A stretch of 64,000 nucleotides of DNA from assembly GCA_003988855.1 (NCBI GenBank), contig QYAI01000026.1:393584-457583 (forward strand), read 5' to 3'. Below are positions 11,213 to 22,640 of this stretch, in pieces. Every line of letters starts with the position of its first letter. The first letter of the stretch is position 1. The DNA is from Arachnopeziza araneosa. Its lineage: Eukaryota > Ascomycota > Leotiomycetes > Helotiales > Arachnopezizaceae. The notes under the pieces were generated by a model. It saw only the letters and a list, made by a program, of their open reading frames with translations. It was not told the DNA's origin and did no database searches. Made by a program: the position numbers and the translations under genes.

Positions 11213-13354
11213 CTACTCCTCAAAGAGTACCAAAACTGTTCCAGCTTTACATATGTCTCCCGCTTTGTGCACCAATTTGGCAACCACCCCTTTTTGAGGT
11301 GACCGAATCACAGTTTCCATCTTCATACTCTCAATCACGACTAGAGCCTGAGCTTTTTCCACTTTGTCGCCTTCCTTCACCTCATTCCTCAAAACTTTGC
11401 ATGGCATTGGCGCAAGCACACTATTTGCAACATCTTTCAGCCCCAATGCTTTCTCGAACCAACTTGGTGTTGCAAGTCTTAACTGGGTCTGTTTACCATG
11501 TTGAAAAATGGCGATCTTGTCACCATCTCGGATAACTGTACTTTCGATCCGGGTGTGAGGAAAAAATGTCGAGATGGGGGAAGATCGCAAGTCACACACT
11601 ATGTCATTGAAGGATTTCGTAATATTGCTGCTGCTGACCGAGATATTGAACAATTTGCTTCCGGATTGATGAATATTGACCTGCACGTGTTCACTATCCT
11701 TATTATCGTTGCATACGAAGAAGCCAAAAGAGCGCTCGTTTACGGAATTGAAGCCAATTGCCTCCCCATGCGAACCATATGCCATGGCAGTCTCGGGTAG
11801 AGACAGTTCATGAGCTAATAGTCCTAAAGCTGCCTGAACGAATAGCTCTGGCTGAACTGCTTCTGAATGGAAGAGTTTGTCGTAATATTTTTCGATATAG
11901 CCTGTCTCAACCTCGCCCCTAATGAATGCCGGGCTTTGGCATATCTTCTTCAAAAACTCAATGTTGGTGCTTAAACCTACCACTTCGTATTGCTGCAGGG
12001 CTGCATATAGTTTTCGAATTGCTACTTCCCTATTAGGTCCATTGACAATTAGCTTTGCGATCATTCCGTCATAATTAGAGGATATGATATCTCCTTCGAT
12101 AAATCCTGCGTCTATCCGGACACTCTGCGATACTGTTGGAGTCCTTAGATGCACCAATCTCCCAGAGTCGGGTATGAAATTCTGGCTAGGATTCTCGGCA
12201 TAGATTCGCGCTTCCATCGCCCAACCGCGGGTGGCTATCCTCTGTGCAATTTGTTCCTGATTTAGGGGTAATGGTTCCCCACTAGCAACCTTGAATTGCC
12301 ATGATACAAGATCTTCTCCAGTGACTGCCTCGGTGACTGGATGTTCAACCTGTAGTCTAGTGTTCATTTCCATAAAGAAAAACTCATTTGTATCATTGTC
12401 AAATATGACTAAAAACGGTCAGTAACTCCAGGGCAGTCGAATTATTATCTTACATTCAACAGTCCCAGCTCCTTCGTAACCTACAGCTAATGCCGCGGAT
12501 CTTGCCTTCTCCCAGAGGTCTTCTCGAATGTTCTCCGCCAGATTCGGTGCTGGAGCCTCCTCTAAAATCTTTTGGTGCCGTCTTTGGAGGCTACAGTCTC
12601 GTTCTCCTAATGCAACTGCATTGCCATACTTATCCGCAAAGATCTGAACCTCGATGTGCCGTGGTGCTGCAATGTATTTTTCAATTAACATCACATCATC
12701 TCCAAACGAGTTTCTCCCTTCGCTCTTTGCACTTTCCAGTTTATCTAGAAATTCTGTCTCATTCATAGCAATCCTCATTCCTTTTCCCCCGCCACCCTTC
12801 ACAGCCTTTACCATGACTGGGAACCCGATCTTTCGTGCCTCTTCTAATAAGTATTGTGGATCTTGATTTCCTCCATGATATCCCGGTATACAGGGAACGC
12901 CAGCTTCAATCATAATTTCTTTGCTCCTTGACTTGTTGCCCATTGCCTCAATCGCCTTCCAGGGTGGTCCAATAAAAACGAGCCCCTCCTCAATACACCT
13001 CTTTGCGAATGCCGAATTCTCACTCAAAAAGCCATATCCCGGATGCAGCGCTTCACAGCCCTGCTCCTTAGCCACGGATATTATCCGTTCCCCGTCGAGA
13101 TATGCACCCACCGCGCCGAGATTCACGGCAAATGGGCTAGAAAGAGCATGCTGGGAGTGAGCGTCTGGATCTGTGTATACTGTCGTGCAACGGACCCCAA
13201 GGTTAGAGGCGGTACGTCCAACCCTGAGAGCAATCTCGCCACGGTTGGCTATCAGAACCGAAGTTATCGGCTTGATAGGAGAAGAGACGGCGTACCGGCT
13301 CTGGGAGACATTGATGGCTCGAGCAACTGCTCGCGCTCGGGAGGCGGGTAGCAT
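11213..13354 (-). CDS. mccA: 3-methylcrotonoyl-CoA carboxylase, biotin-containing alpha subunit, mitochondrial
   Basis: ATP-dependent biotin carboxylase/carrier subunit of leucine catabolism in the mitochondrial matrix. Two exons, 13354-12454 and 12408-11213, with a 45-nt intron (GTAAGA..TTTAG, CTGAC branch); 698 residues. An Arg/Ala-rich mitochondrial presequence leads into the biotin carboxylase domain: VLIANRGEIALRVGRTA, the glycine-rich ATP loop KAVKGGGGKGMRIA, the ERDCSLQRRHQKILEEAPAP segment, and EMNTRLQVEHPVTEAVTGED. The C-terminal biotinyl domain holds VIESMKMETV with the acceptor lysine at residue 663, followed by the usual hairpin. Length matches MCC alpha (about 700), not pyruvate carboxylase or acetyl-CoA carboxylase. 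Its beta partner is not in this window. A transposon begins 158 bp upstream of the ATG. Confidence 0.96.
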
Positions 13355-13512
13355 TGAGTTGAAGAAGCTTGCCTCCTAGACTGTAGAGACGAATAGCATC
13401 CCAGGAGGAAGGTAGAGCAGACACTCCAAGCACATCTTAAGTACGAAGCATTCTCACTTTATTGATGTCTTGGGCCGGGAAGCGTGTCGCGGATAACCGC
13501 TTTTAACCGTTA

Positions 13513-15740
13513 CCCGTATCCACCGGACAACCGCCCACACCCCACCGCCGCCCAGGCAAAATCATAACATGTAAATACGTCCAAAACCAACCAATTTACT
13601 ACCCAAAAATCAACTAATTCCGACGCCAGAACATCGCAATATTTTCAATATGACTCGAAAAAAGACACCTCTATGCGCTGATAATGCAGAACACAATAAA
13701 AGCCTCGAAATTGCCTACAAGCTATACAATAGCCGACTAAATACGCCTGAAGAGCTTTTAATTCGTGCAGCTGCAAAGCTATGTGGTATTAATAGCTGGA
13801 CAACACTACGAGATCGAAGCTATGGCTCGGACTCTATACAAAGTTACGCTAAGAAGCGTCAAAAGTTGTCACAAATTAAGGAGAAGGCTCTTGTTTCTTG
13901 GATATACTAGTTGACAGAATGAGAGTAGCCTGCAAAAGTCTCTTAACTTCGGAAAATAGCAACAGATCTTTTGATTGCAAAAGGAGATACTATACTATTA
14001 GAGAGCAACTAGCATTTGAGGTTTATTAAACGATACTCTGAAATTAAGTCTAAGTTTGTGTCTTCTTTGGATAAACACTGGTTTCTAGCACAAGATTATA
14101 ACCTCTTCTAACACTAGTTTAACTTGTTTCTAGAACAAAAGAGCTAGTTTGAAGTGTTAGATCAGGATATATGGAATATTGATGAAAAGAGTATAATGAT
14201 GGGGGTTTCAGACAAAGTACGAGTAATTATACTAAAATCGGCAAAGAATCTACATACTTCACACTCTGGAAATCGTGAATAGGTTACAACAACAGAGTGT
14301 ATTTCAATGACAGGAAAACGACTTGGTTCATAGATTATATTCAAAGGAAAGATTTCTCAGAAGGTTTGGCATTCTACAATTGAACGAATTAGCAAACAAG
14401 ACTCTGGATACTATATATGTTGTTCAGAAAATAGATAGACAGATATTAAGTTCAGTCTTGGATATTTAGAGAAGCACTTTAAACTTTAAACGCACACAGA
14501 ACGGTACTAGATCTTAACCTGTGATAGGTATAACTCTTATATATCAACAGCAGCTATTAAGTTCTGTTTACAGCATAAAATTATTATTTTATGTCTTCTA
14601 CTAGTTACACTTAACTTACTTACTTCAACTACTTGATGTTAGTATATTTAGTCTAGTAGCAACATATTATCAAGGAATGATACGTTCACGCTTTGAATTT
14701 AACTTACAGTCTATTAATATCAACAAAATAGACTTTCTAGAGATCTTTCATGAAGTACGCAAGCTTGCAATTACTTTAGAAAACATTCAAAGTGCATAGA
14801 AAAAAGCAAAGCTTTTTCCTTACAACCCTGAGCTTGTTCTTTCTTAGTTACTACTTCTAGTTACAGAGAAAGCAACACCTTCTTAACTATTATCACAGCC
14901 TAGAACTCCAAAGAGCCTATTTTTCTTGATTCTGGAAAGACACTAGTAAATGTTACAGATATTAATACAATTCTTGCACAAGTGCGAGCAAGTTTTACAG
15001 ATATTAGCGACAATATGTTTTTACTTGAGAAGTTTAGTAAGGCAGCAAAGGTTGCTATAGTTTCTGCGTCGTTAGCTAATTTAGCAAACTAGTCCTTAAT
15101 TAAAGCTACACAAAATCAAAGAAAGAAAACAACAAAAAAAGAAAACAATTTTGGCAAGGCAAGAATAATAAGAAGAGAGGAAGTTGACACAAGAGTAGAA
15201 TGAAGGACACAACAAGCTTAGATTCAAACTACTAAGATATTTAGCTACCTTGGGCTAGAGATCTTTACTTAGGAAGCAAAAGCGAAAAAAGCACTAAAAG
15301 AGAAAGCACTCTCTCTATTAAAAAAGCAACAGCAATTCCGTACAGTTTTCAAGGTGTTTTTTGCTGGATTTGAAAGCTTGTTTGTACTAGAAGAGGTATT
15401 AAGAGTAGCTAAGGAACTAGTAAAGAAACCAGTAGCAGCGGAGGTAACTAAGAGAACTAAGGAAACTAAGAGAATTGTACACGCAAAGAAGAAGGTAATT
15501 GTAGAGGAGAAGGAGAGTAAGGCAAGGGTTTCACAACGAGGAAGAGTGTGTAAGCCTACTTTGAAGGCTATTTCTTAGAGTTACATAGTAATTTTAGAAG
15601 TATGGACGATATTTTAATCATTCTATGTCTTGCGCATAATAAACCATTGTTTTCAGGTAGTAAAAGTAGCAAAATTGATGTAAGGCGCATTTTTTGGTTG
15701 GGCGGCTGTGGGGTGTGGGCGGTTGTCCGGTGGATACGGG
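13513..15740 (+). mobile_element. Fot1/pogo-type (Tc1-mariner superfamily) DNA transposon, complete ends, dead interior
   Basis: A 2,228-bp element with terminal inverted repeats of about 49 bp that differ at three positions: left end starts CCCGTATCCACCGGACAACC, and the right end (15740 leftward) reads the same. Both ends are flanked by TA (13511-13512 and 15741-15742), the target duplication of this superfamily. The GC-rich ends contrast with an AT-shifted interior. The transposase reading frame can be followed but is broken many times (see the pseudogene entry). Confidence 0.95.
13650..15578 (+). pseudogene. Fot1-like DDE transposase, inactivated by many stops
   Basis: The frame opens at 13650 with MTRKKTP and an N-terminal helix-turn-helix (86 codons, to 13910). 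Beyond this, recognisable blocks follow in order: KFVSSLDKHWFLAQD, EVLDQDIWNIDEKS (first Asp of the DDE triad, near 14,180), THTER near 14,490, and KIDFLEIFHEVRKLAITLEN near 14,730. Stops are mostly TAG where the family has Trp (TGG) or Gln (CAG), i.e. G-to-A or C-to-T transitions, as RIP produces. The last 74 codons (15354-15578) are again open and Lys/Arg-rich, the usual basic tail. It is not functional. Confidence 0.88.
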
Positions 15741-15932
15741 TATTCGGAGCCCCGCACCGCACTATCTCGCGCCCCACACTTCTTCCTCCCTCCAGACACC
15801 AAGAACAAACACCTACGCAGCAGCTAACGACTTGCTGCCTCAACACTTCCAACGTTCCACCCTCTTAAAGAATTCGTATACTTAACTCGAATCAGGTAAC
15901 ATTACTGACTCTCGAACGCAAACCCGCCGCTT

Positions 15933-16832
15933 CTACCGAATCACGGTAATTGTATGTACCTAGAGAGGGGTCAATACACATAAATGCTTACAGCGCGAGG
16001 CTCTCACATATTTGACTTTTCCGTCTACAACCCGTATTTCATGACTATCCGGCATATCTCCTAGAGATGCAAATTCGCACAGTACATCAACAGATCCCAT
16101 AGTCTCGTCAATAACATAACGCCTCATGTTGTTTGTGTTTGTTGATCCACCACTATCAAGGGTTAGCATGAGCTTTCGACTAGAACGTAAGAGTTCGAGG
16201 AACACTGACTGCGGCAGCGATGCACCGCAGGGTCTGGTCAATGCGCTACCTTCAACACGCTCACAATCAGTTCCCCAAGGGATCGCATCAGCTGCTGTGG
16301 CATTGGTCCACATGTCAAGGTAAGCATCTCCAATATTCTTGAGAAGCTCTCTGCTTGGTAGTGTTCCATTGAGAATCACCCAGTCCTCATGCTTGATGTA
16401 ATTAAGAGTCAAGGACGCATTGAAAAAAAGGGATCCTGTGGTTGCCGCAATAGTATCGATCATAGCAATAGAGCTAGTTTCGTTTCCATTGTATCTGATT
16501 TGTGTCCCAATAACATAAGGCTTCGAGCCACTGGATGAAATCAACATTGTGTAACTCGCACAAGCCGACGTGTCGGCCATTGAGCGATTGAGATCAATCT
16601 TTAGCGGTTGGCTCAAAACTCCATTCTTAAGTTCTGTGACTTTGTTGTTTTCTTGGTATGTGAAATTCGAAGTGAGGTTAAGGCTATCAAATTTTCCACT
16701 GGCTTGAGCTGCGACGTAATTGTTAGCAGCTGCTAGCAGTCCGGCACGGGTGCAGTCTGCTGAAACATGGCCTAGTGTGATGGAAATCCAAAGGAGCACA
16801 ACAAAGATGAAATTACAACACAACGAAGGCAT
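15933..16832 (-). CDS. Secreted DUF8021-family protein
   Basis: Predicted secreted protein of unknown function, a family common in filamentous fungi. Exons: 16832-16008 and 15959-15933 with a 48-nt intron (GTGAGA..CTAG); 283 residues. An N-terminal signal peptide (NFIFVVLLWISITLGHVSA) precedes a region that begins CTRAGLLAAANNYVAAQASG, the family start. Further family blocks: VLSQPLKIDLNRSMADT, CASYTMLI, PYVIGTQIRYNG, IPWGTDCERVEG, RRYVIDETMGSVDVLCEF and LPDSHE-like MPDSHEIRVVDGKVKYV. Several N-glycosylation sequons (NLT, NFT, NGT, NAT). The short last exon supplies the family ending VHTITVI; if the intron is retained, a different tail results. Confidence 0.85.
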
Positions 16833-18290
16833 GATGAAATCCGGTGCGGTCGAAGGATACGAAATGATTTTCAGCCCAAGTAGTAAGCACTTCTTTATAC
16901 GTTCAGAAACAACATGATATATGCCACGGCTACTTTGCTCCCCGCTCTTAAGACTGAGTTAGATCACCCCCGCTCTGCCTTGCAAATGAAATCCAGCACC
17001 TATATAGCCGAATATATTATGGCTACGTGGGAAGGTAACAAAATCGGCTTCCTCAATGTGGGTCTACCTAGGTAGTTCACGGTTTGTATTGAGAACCCAA
17101 TTAAGTGATCAAGTAAATGGCCCTCATATTCTAACTCAAACACAATGAGGTATGAGTAGAACTTATATGTGCCGCGAAGGATAATATTTCCACTAATTTG
17201 TTAAGTCTTCTGGGATATATTCGATATGGGTTGAGATGTGAGCTTGGCTGTCTATATCTTGATTGAAACGAAAATCTTTGTCCGCTTCTCGGTTGTAAAA
17301 CCGAGCCATATTTACCTCACAGGGTTCCCGTTAGAGTAGATAGTGTATGTAAAGAGGCTTGTAATCAAAGAGCAGTAGGTAGATTAGATCTTAGTGTGGT
17401 TTAAGCCGGAACCATGAGAATGCGGCAAGAAATACACATATTACTTACTATCTCAAGCAAACAAACAATGCAATCATATGGCAAAGCATACCACTATAGA
17501 AATCAGTAAATGATTTTAGTGCCTACTTCTATTAGCAAGAAGACTGGAGTCAGATGGTAGCCAGGCTAGCCTTTAACAGAACGAAAGTATTGAACCACCA
17601 CTTTGATTGGCACTAACCTCTGTCATGAATGGAAATGCAAAAGGCTTACAAGAAATCAGGAAGCTCTACGATATGTTATATCGGAGCCGAGTCCAGTCTA
17701 TATCGACGACAAAGTAAGCAATTCTTCACCTTGTCTGTGATGATAAGGTACTGTGGAGATAAAAATAAGAAAATCTGCGATATTGAGATATTTCATTCTT
17801 TCGCTTTGATAGCACGTGCGTGGATACCCAACTCAAATTACGTCGATTACTCTATCGTGGCAAGTTTAGCTAGATACTATTCTTGTTTCTGACACCTTGT
17901 GGATAACTTTGATATTGCATTAACGTGTATGCTTGCCGGCCGATTAGTTTCCAGCCTCTCGTTTTATCATTAAGATAAGATTGAACGTGATGCAGAGGAA
18001 AGCAGGGCAATCCTTCCTTATCCAGATCTTGTATCTTTGGAGGCCAAGGGAAGCAGCAAACCATGAAATGATGCTATTGATTATAACCAGATCCAGGAAA
18101 GGATCAGACGACTGAAATTGCATAATAACCCGTAGAGTACGAGAATCAAGATACTTTGGAAGGCGTAAACCAAACGGTTTCAAAATGTATCATTTCGAAC
18201 TCGCGTCTACATATTTGCGGCTCGTCGTTCAATGCTATTTACATCGCAATTAATACACTATCATCTGAAGACATAATTCCCACGCCTAGC
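16833..18290. other. AT-rich intergenic region, no supported gene
   Basis: About 1.45 kb. Short ORFs (for example 17629-17892 plus, 18183-17944 minus) show no domain or splice-joined frame. The palindrome TACCTAGGTA occurs at 17065-17074, 233 bp upstream of the DUF8021 start. Otherwise I see nothing. Confidence 0.55.
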
Positions 18291-19099
18291 TCAAGGGCCA
18301 TTCTGCGAATAGATCTGTCTCTTCCGGAGATGTACAGGAATTTCGCCTGCTGGTGTATCCGGAATGACTTTCTCGAGGTTCTACGGAAGTCCCAAGGTTA
18401 GCATGCCCCAATAGCTCCCTGAACACAAACTAGTGAGTAGAATCAGAACAAAACGCACCAGCTTGTTGAAGACGCATTTGTTTAGTTTCCATTCTTGTGG
18501 TCGGCATTGCCAGAGTTGCTGGTTGTTGTTATCCAGGCATGTCCAGTGCTTTCTGAATTCCTCAAGACAGTTTTTATTGACGTCTTCAATTCTACGCTCA
18601 CAAAACAAATCAGCACTCGATCTCCTAGAACTATCTTCGAGCTTCCTCCACCCAAGGTACCTCCTTGGTGGAAACCTTTTGATTGGGTTCATGAAGACTG
18701 GGAACAGAGCTCAAGCGTGTTGATGATCCTCTCCTATACCCTCACATGTAGGCTTTTCAAATCGAGGAAGGATTAGGAACAAAACTTACACACTCTTAGC
18801 ACATCTTGTGACCCTTCTTCCTTCTTTCAAACACTCCATTTCACCCTTCCCCGGATTCTCAGTCTTGCACATCATGAAATCATCGTTGTAGGGTTTGCAT
18901 CTTGCACCAATAAAAAAGCTGGCGGATAGTAAAGGTGCCGAACTGCTTCCAATTTCGGTGACAGGTGGAATGTCGGCCGGGAGGGGAGTTGTATCGACCA
19001 AGACAGCTTGGTTGAATCTACATAGCAATTGATCAGTTTGGCTGAAAACCTGAGATGTTAGACGTAGGCTGGAGCTCACCTTGGATTTCTTCCCGACAT
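18291..19099 (-). CDS. nuo-20.8: Complex I 20.8-kDa subunit (NDUFA8 homologue, CHCH protein)
   Basis: Accessory intermembrane-space-side subunit of NADH:ubiquinone oxidoreductase. Exons: 19099-19080, 19017-18790, 18591-18459, 18380-18291; introns 62, 198 and 78 nt. Spliced product 156 residues, all phases consistent. Signatures: VLVDTTPLPADIP, SSAPLLSASFFIGARCKPYN, FMMCKTENPGKGEMECLKEG, and HWTCLDNNNQQLWQCRPQEW, with the twin CX9C-type cysteine pattern; ends IPVHLRKRQIYSQNGP. The C-terminus is about 25 residues shorter than in Neurospora; another small exon could exist but I found none. It is divergent from the nucleoporin gene with 481 bp between. Confidence 0.93.
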
Positions 19100-19580
19100 C
19101 CTGACAAGTTTGGAAAACTAAAGAGTTATAAGAGAATCAGATTCCTTAGTGGGAGAGTAGAAGGCGCTCTGAAATTTGGTCTCGTTGGTCAGGGCACGCT
19201 TATGCAATGATTGGCGCCGTAGCCGCTGCCGCAGTAGCCGATAACCTTTTCATCACCCGGCTTCTGCCAGCAAGGATCGCGAGGGAGCTCGAAGCTTCAA
19301 CAAAATACAGAAACAGCAAAATCAGCCACCCACCAACAGCCTTTTCCAGGAGATTTCCGAGAAGCCGCTTTTAAGATACTTCATCGCCCCAGCTATACCT
19401 GTTGCTTCCCAAAGAAGTAGCAGCTTCTTTTCCGTCACTGCTGATTTCAACTTGAAAACGCGCTGTCACTTCTGACTTGTATGTTATTGCGCCTCGCGCT
19501 ACCTCAAGAACTTTACCGGCGCAGCGCGCCTAGAATTCTTCCAGCTCTTTGTATTCGCATCTGCAGTCCCTTTTGCAACA
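19100..19580. other. Bidirectional promoter region (NDUFA8 / nucleoporin)
   Basis: 481 bp between divergent start codons with moderate GC; no element I can name. Confidence 0.6.
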
Positions 19581-20913
19581 ATGTTCGGGTCATCGCTTAA
19601 CCAGTCCAAACCGGCGGGTACCGGTTTTGGTTTTGGAAATACTCAACAGGCTGGACCAGGTCTCTTTGGGCAAAACCAGCCTCAGCAAGGCAACTCGGTT
19701 TTCGGAAACTTGAATCAGAGCAATCAACAGCAGCAACCTGGCGGTCTCTTTGGTGGTTTCGGTCAGTCCCAGAATGCGCAAACCCAGCAACAGAGTGGTG
19801 GATTGTTCAATGGGTTGGGTCAGAGCACGCAACAGAATCAACAACTGGGCAGTCTATTTGGTGGGCAGAATCAGAGTAACCACCCACAACCGCAATCCCA
19901 ATTACAATCGCAAGTTGGAGGAGGAGGCCTTTTTGGCGGGTCAATGTTTGGACAAGCCAACCAACAACAACAATTCCCTCAGTTAGGTCAAGCTGCGCTA
20001 AAACCAATTGACCCTCGTCCGTTTTATCCCCCCAAACTCGACCACGGCTGACGTTTTACAGGAGAGAAAAGTATTCCAGAACAAATGTTGGCTGTTCTCG
20101 AGAAATGGGATTCCGGGAATCCAAGTTGTGCCTTTAAACACTACTTCTATAACAAGGTTGGTGAGGAAATGGCGGTTTATTACAGAGCATCTCCAAACGA
20201 AGACCAGAAAGCATGGGATGATGCGCTCGCGAACAAGCCCGGCCCTGGATACATACCGGTTCTGTGTACTGGATTTGCACAGATGGGCGAAAGAATCAAG
20301 CTCCAACAGCGTAACCTTACTGGACTTAACTCCCGTCTTCACGAGATCAATGGCGCTCTCTCTAAAATGATGCAGATCCACGAGACACAGACTAGTCTCA
20401 GAGCGCTTGAAGCCCGACGGAAGCATGTTGTCCTAAAACAGAGATGTCTAGCATTAGCAACCAAAGTTCAAGTATTACGCAACAGAGGCTATGCTTTGTC
20501 GGGAGACGAGGAGGTTCTAAAATCGAAGCTGATGGCTTTGGAAAGACAGATTAACGATCCTGGTTTGGGAGCCCGAGGAGAAGAAATTTGGGCCCGAATG
20601 TTAGCCGTTGAAGACAGGGCTAAATTATTAAAGACCGAAATCGAAAAGTCTGGCAGTATAGCACCAGGCATGCTTGATGATGAGTTGAACCGTTCTGCCA
20701 AAAAGGTTAGCATCTTCTCGCGGGAAAACATACCTGCTAATAACTCTTAAGATTCTTGAAGATTACAACATACAACTAGGACATTTGAAGCGGGAGTTGA
20801 AGGCAATAGTAACAGACTACCAGCAATGGGCAAAAGACCAAGGTGTGCCCGATGCTAAGCCAAAAGAGATACCAAGAGTTGACACTCACGAGACGCCTAT
20901 GCGATTTGTATAG
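19581..20913 (+). CDS. NUP57: FG-nucleoporin Nup57 (Nup54 family)
   Basis: Central-channel nucleoporin that forms the Nsp1/Nup62-Nup57/Nup54-Nup49 trimer. Exons: 19581 to 20016 (or 19986), 20062-20705, 20752-20913. Both donors for intron 1 (GTCCGT at 20017, GTCAAG at 19987) keep the frame, giving 413 or 403 residues. The N-terminal 140 residues are FG/GLFG repeats in a Gln/Asn/Gly background (GLFGQ, SVFGN, GGLFGGFG, GSLFGG). The C-terminal half is the Nup54 coiled-coil domain: SIPEQMLAVLEKWD, CAFKHYFYNKV, PGPGYIPVLCTGFAQMGERI and LNSRLHEINGALS. The second intron has donor GTTAGC and a CTAAT branch. Family secure; intron 1 donor not. Confidence 0.94.
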
Positions 20914-21335
20914 CTTGTGGCTAGCTGGGACAATCACTGTGGTGTACAAGAAAATATGTATTACAAAATGGCCGAATCAAGCTAGGTGCCTTCAGTACCT
21001 ACCTGGGTACCCAGGGCAGTCGGGTAGAGGTGCGATCACGTGTTATATAATCTCCTAATGATTTTATATATGTATTCACAGGAGAGTAATATTCAATAGT
21101 AGAAAGTGAGAAGAGCGAATACGGCGACGATATTACGGCCTTTGTATTATTAAAGGAGCTCATCCTGGACAATGTGTCGATGTCGCCCGTCATGGTTGCC
21201 AGTTGGTGTTCCTCTCGTGACTCATACGAAATGTGAGAAAAGTCTACAAGAACTCGACTAGTCTCTAACCGCCGTTCTCAAGGTGTTTTTGTTCATCTTT
21301 AAATGTGACCATTGCACAGCTTCCAACCTGCACTC
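20914..21335. other. Intergenic region
   Basis: About 420 bp between tandem genes. A short palindrome-like stretch (TACCTGGGTACCCAGG) is at 20999-21014. No gene. Confidence 0.55.
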
Positions 21336-22046
21336 ATGAAGTTCTCAGACTTCATAACCCCTGAACCAGATGGCGAGATCGTTGCGGGGCCTTCTGCCAT
21401 TCCTCCTTCGCTTGAGAACAGCCTGATCGGACAACATGTCACCCTCAAGCCGCTACAGCTTTTAGATTGTGCTGGTCTATTTCCCAATTTAGCTGGCCTT
21501 GAGAACGCTCTTCTTTATAAATACCTCCCGGGGGGTCCATTCTTTGATCTCGAAAGCTTTACGGAACATATAAGCTTCCTACTTGAGGACCCTATCTTCT
21601 TGGTCTATACCGTCTTCCAAAAAGACAAGTGTGAAACAGCAGTTGGAATAGTCTGTCTAATGAACATCGTTCCTACAAATCGCAGTATCGAGATTGGACA
21701 TGTCTTGTTCGGGAAAACGCTCCAGCGAACTACTGCGGCTACGGAAGTATACTATCTTCTTCTAAAGTATTCCTTCGATGATTTGAAGTTCTTGAGAGTC
21801 GAATGGAAGGCAAATGATTTGAACACTCCGAGCAAGCAGGCAGCAATACGCCTAGGGTTCAAATTCGAGGGAACATTCAGAAAGCATGCTATCGTCAAGG
21901 GGAAGAGGAGGGACACTTCCTGGTTTAGTATAATTGACGAGGAGTGGGTTGGCGGTGTCAAAACCGCTCTAGAAGAATGGCTCCAGGTCGACAACTTTGA
22001 TGCCGATGGAAATCAGAGGAGGAAACTAGAAAACTTCCGAGGGTGA
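21336..22046 (+). CDS. GNAT-family N-acetyltransferase (RimJ/RimL-like)
   Basis: Predicted acetyl-CoA-dependent N-acetyltransferase of the Acetyltransf_3 type, cytosolic, substrate unknown. A single exon of 236 residues from the first ATG (MKFSDFITPEPDGE); an in-frame upstream TTG at 21312 is not a likely eukaryotic start. Seen: HVTLKPLQLLDCAGLF at the N-terminus, the central AVGIVCLMNI strand, IEIGHVLFGKTLQRTTAATE (the acetyl-CoA loop region), RVEWKANDLNTPSKQAAIRLGF in which the Asn and Ser/Ala-helix are family-typical, and FEGTFRKHAIVKGKRRDTSWFS near the end. Related fungal proteins of this length are common and mostly uncharacterised. Confidence 0.86.
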   Translation: MKFSDFITPEPDGEIVAGPSAIPPSLENSLIGQHVTLKPLQLLDCAGLFPNLAGLENALLYKYLPGGPFFDLESFTEHISFLLEDPIFLVYTVFQKDKCETAVGIVCLMNIVPTNRSIEIGHVLFGKTLQRTTAATEVYYLLLKYSFDDLKFLRVEWKANDLNTPSKQAAIRLGFKFEGTFRKHAIVKGKRRDTSWFSIIDEEWVGGVKTALEEWLQVDNFDADGNQRRKLENFRG

Positions 22047-22640
22047 TGAGATTTAGAGAAATGCCATAGCTCTCTTCCGATGCATCTAGAGTCATCCAAG
22101 ACTTCCCAGAAAAAATCGAGACTATTAGCTCATTAATTGGCTAGATTCTGTGACCAAGGCGAGGGACAATCAACGTTGTCAGTCAAACATATCCCAAGTA
22201 AAGACTTCGCCATCAGTCTAGAATTATTATTCTCATGACTTCAAAGGGTTACGCCAGGGATGTAGAATACAACATGCCAACCTGTGTAACGCCTATCCAC
22301 CTTCCGTACCATTCCGCCACCACTCGAGAAGCCTCCCAGGAAACTCGCTGGTGAGATATTGCAGGCCCAATTATAGAGGCAAAAATATTATACATGAAGG
22401 TGGTTCCTTTTGATTTTGTGCAATGAAGTGTATCTGCAGGTTCAAGTCTGGTATTACGTGCTAGAAAGATGTAGCGTGCGTTGCTTTTATCACTTAATGA
22501 TTGTAACTTTGAGTAGGTTCTGGGTAATGTTATTGATGCTGCTGCTGCTGCTGGGTCAAGGAATTGGTAAAGGTGTCTTTGAGTAACGTCCGGACCTTCA
22601 AAGCATTTTAGCATTTTTATGAGGAATAAGGTGGTTCTGC
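22047..22640. other. Convergent intergenic region with a CAG/CTG-type microsatellite
   Basis: About 590 bp. A (TGC)n run, GCTGCTGCTGCTGCTGG, lies at about 22,538. A 131-codon minus ORF at 22644-22249 overlaps this and looks spurious: its Ala run is just the microsatellite and it has no domain. Confidence 0.5.

Noticed and set aside
15568..15868. Two overlapping ORFs across the transposon right end
   Set aside because: They read through the inverted repeat and flanking DNA in opposite directions; no similarity to anything.
17629..17892. 87-codon ORF in the 1.4-kb gap
   Set aside because: Isolated, AT-rich, without intron signals or recognisable residues.
20999..21014. TACCTGGGTACCCAGG as another copy of the TACCTAGGTA palindrome
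   Set aside because: It is a different word with only partial similarity; counting it would inflate the signal.
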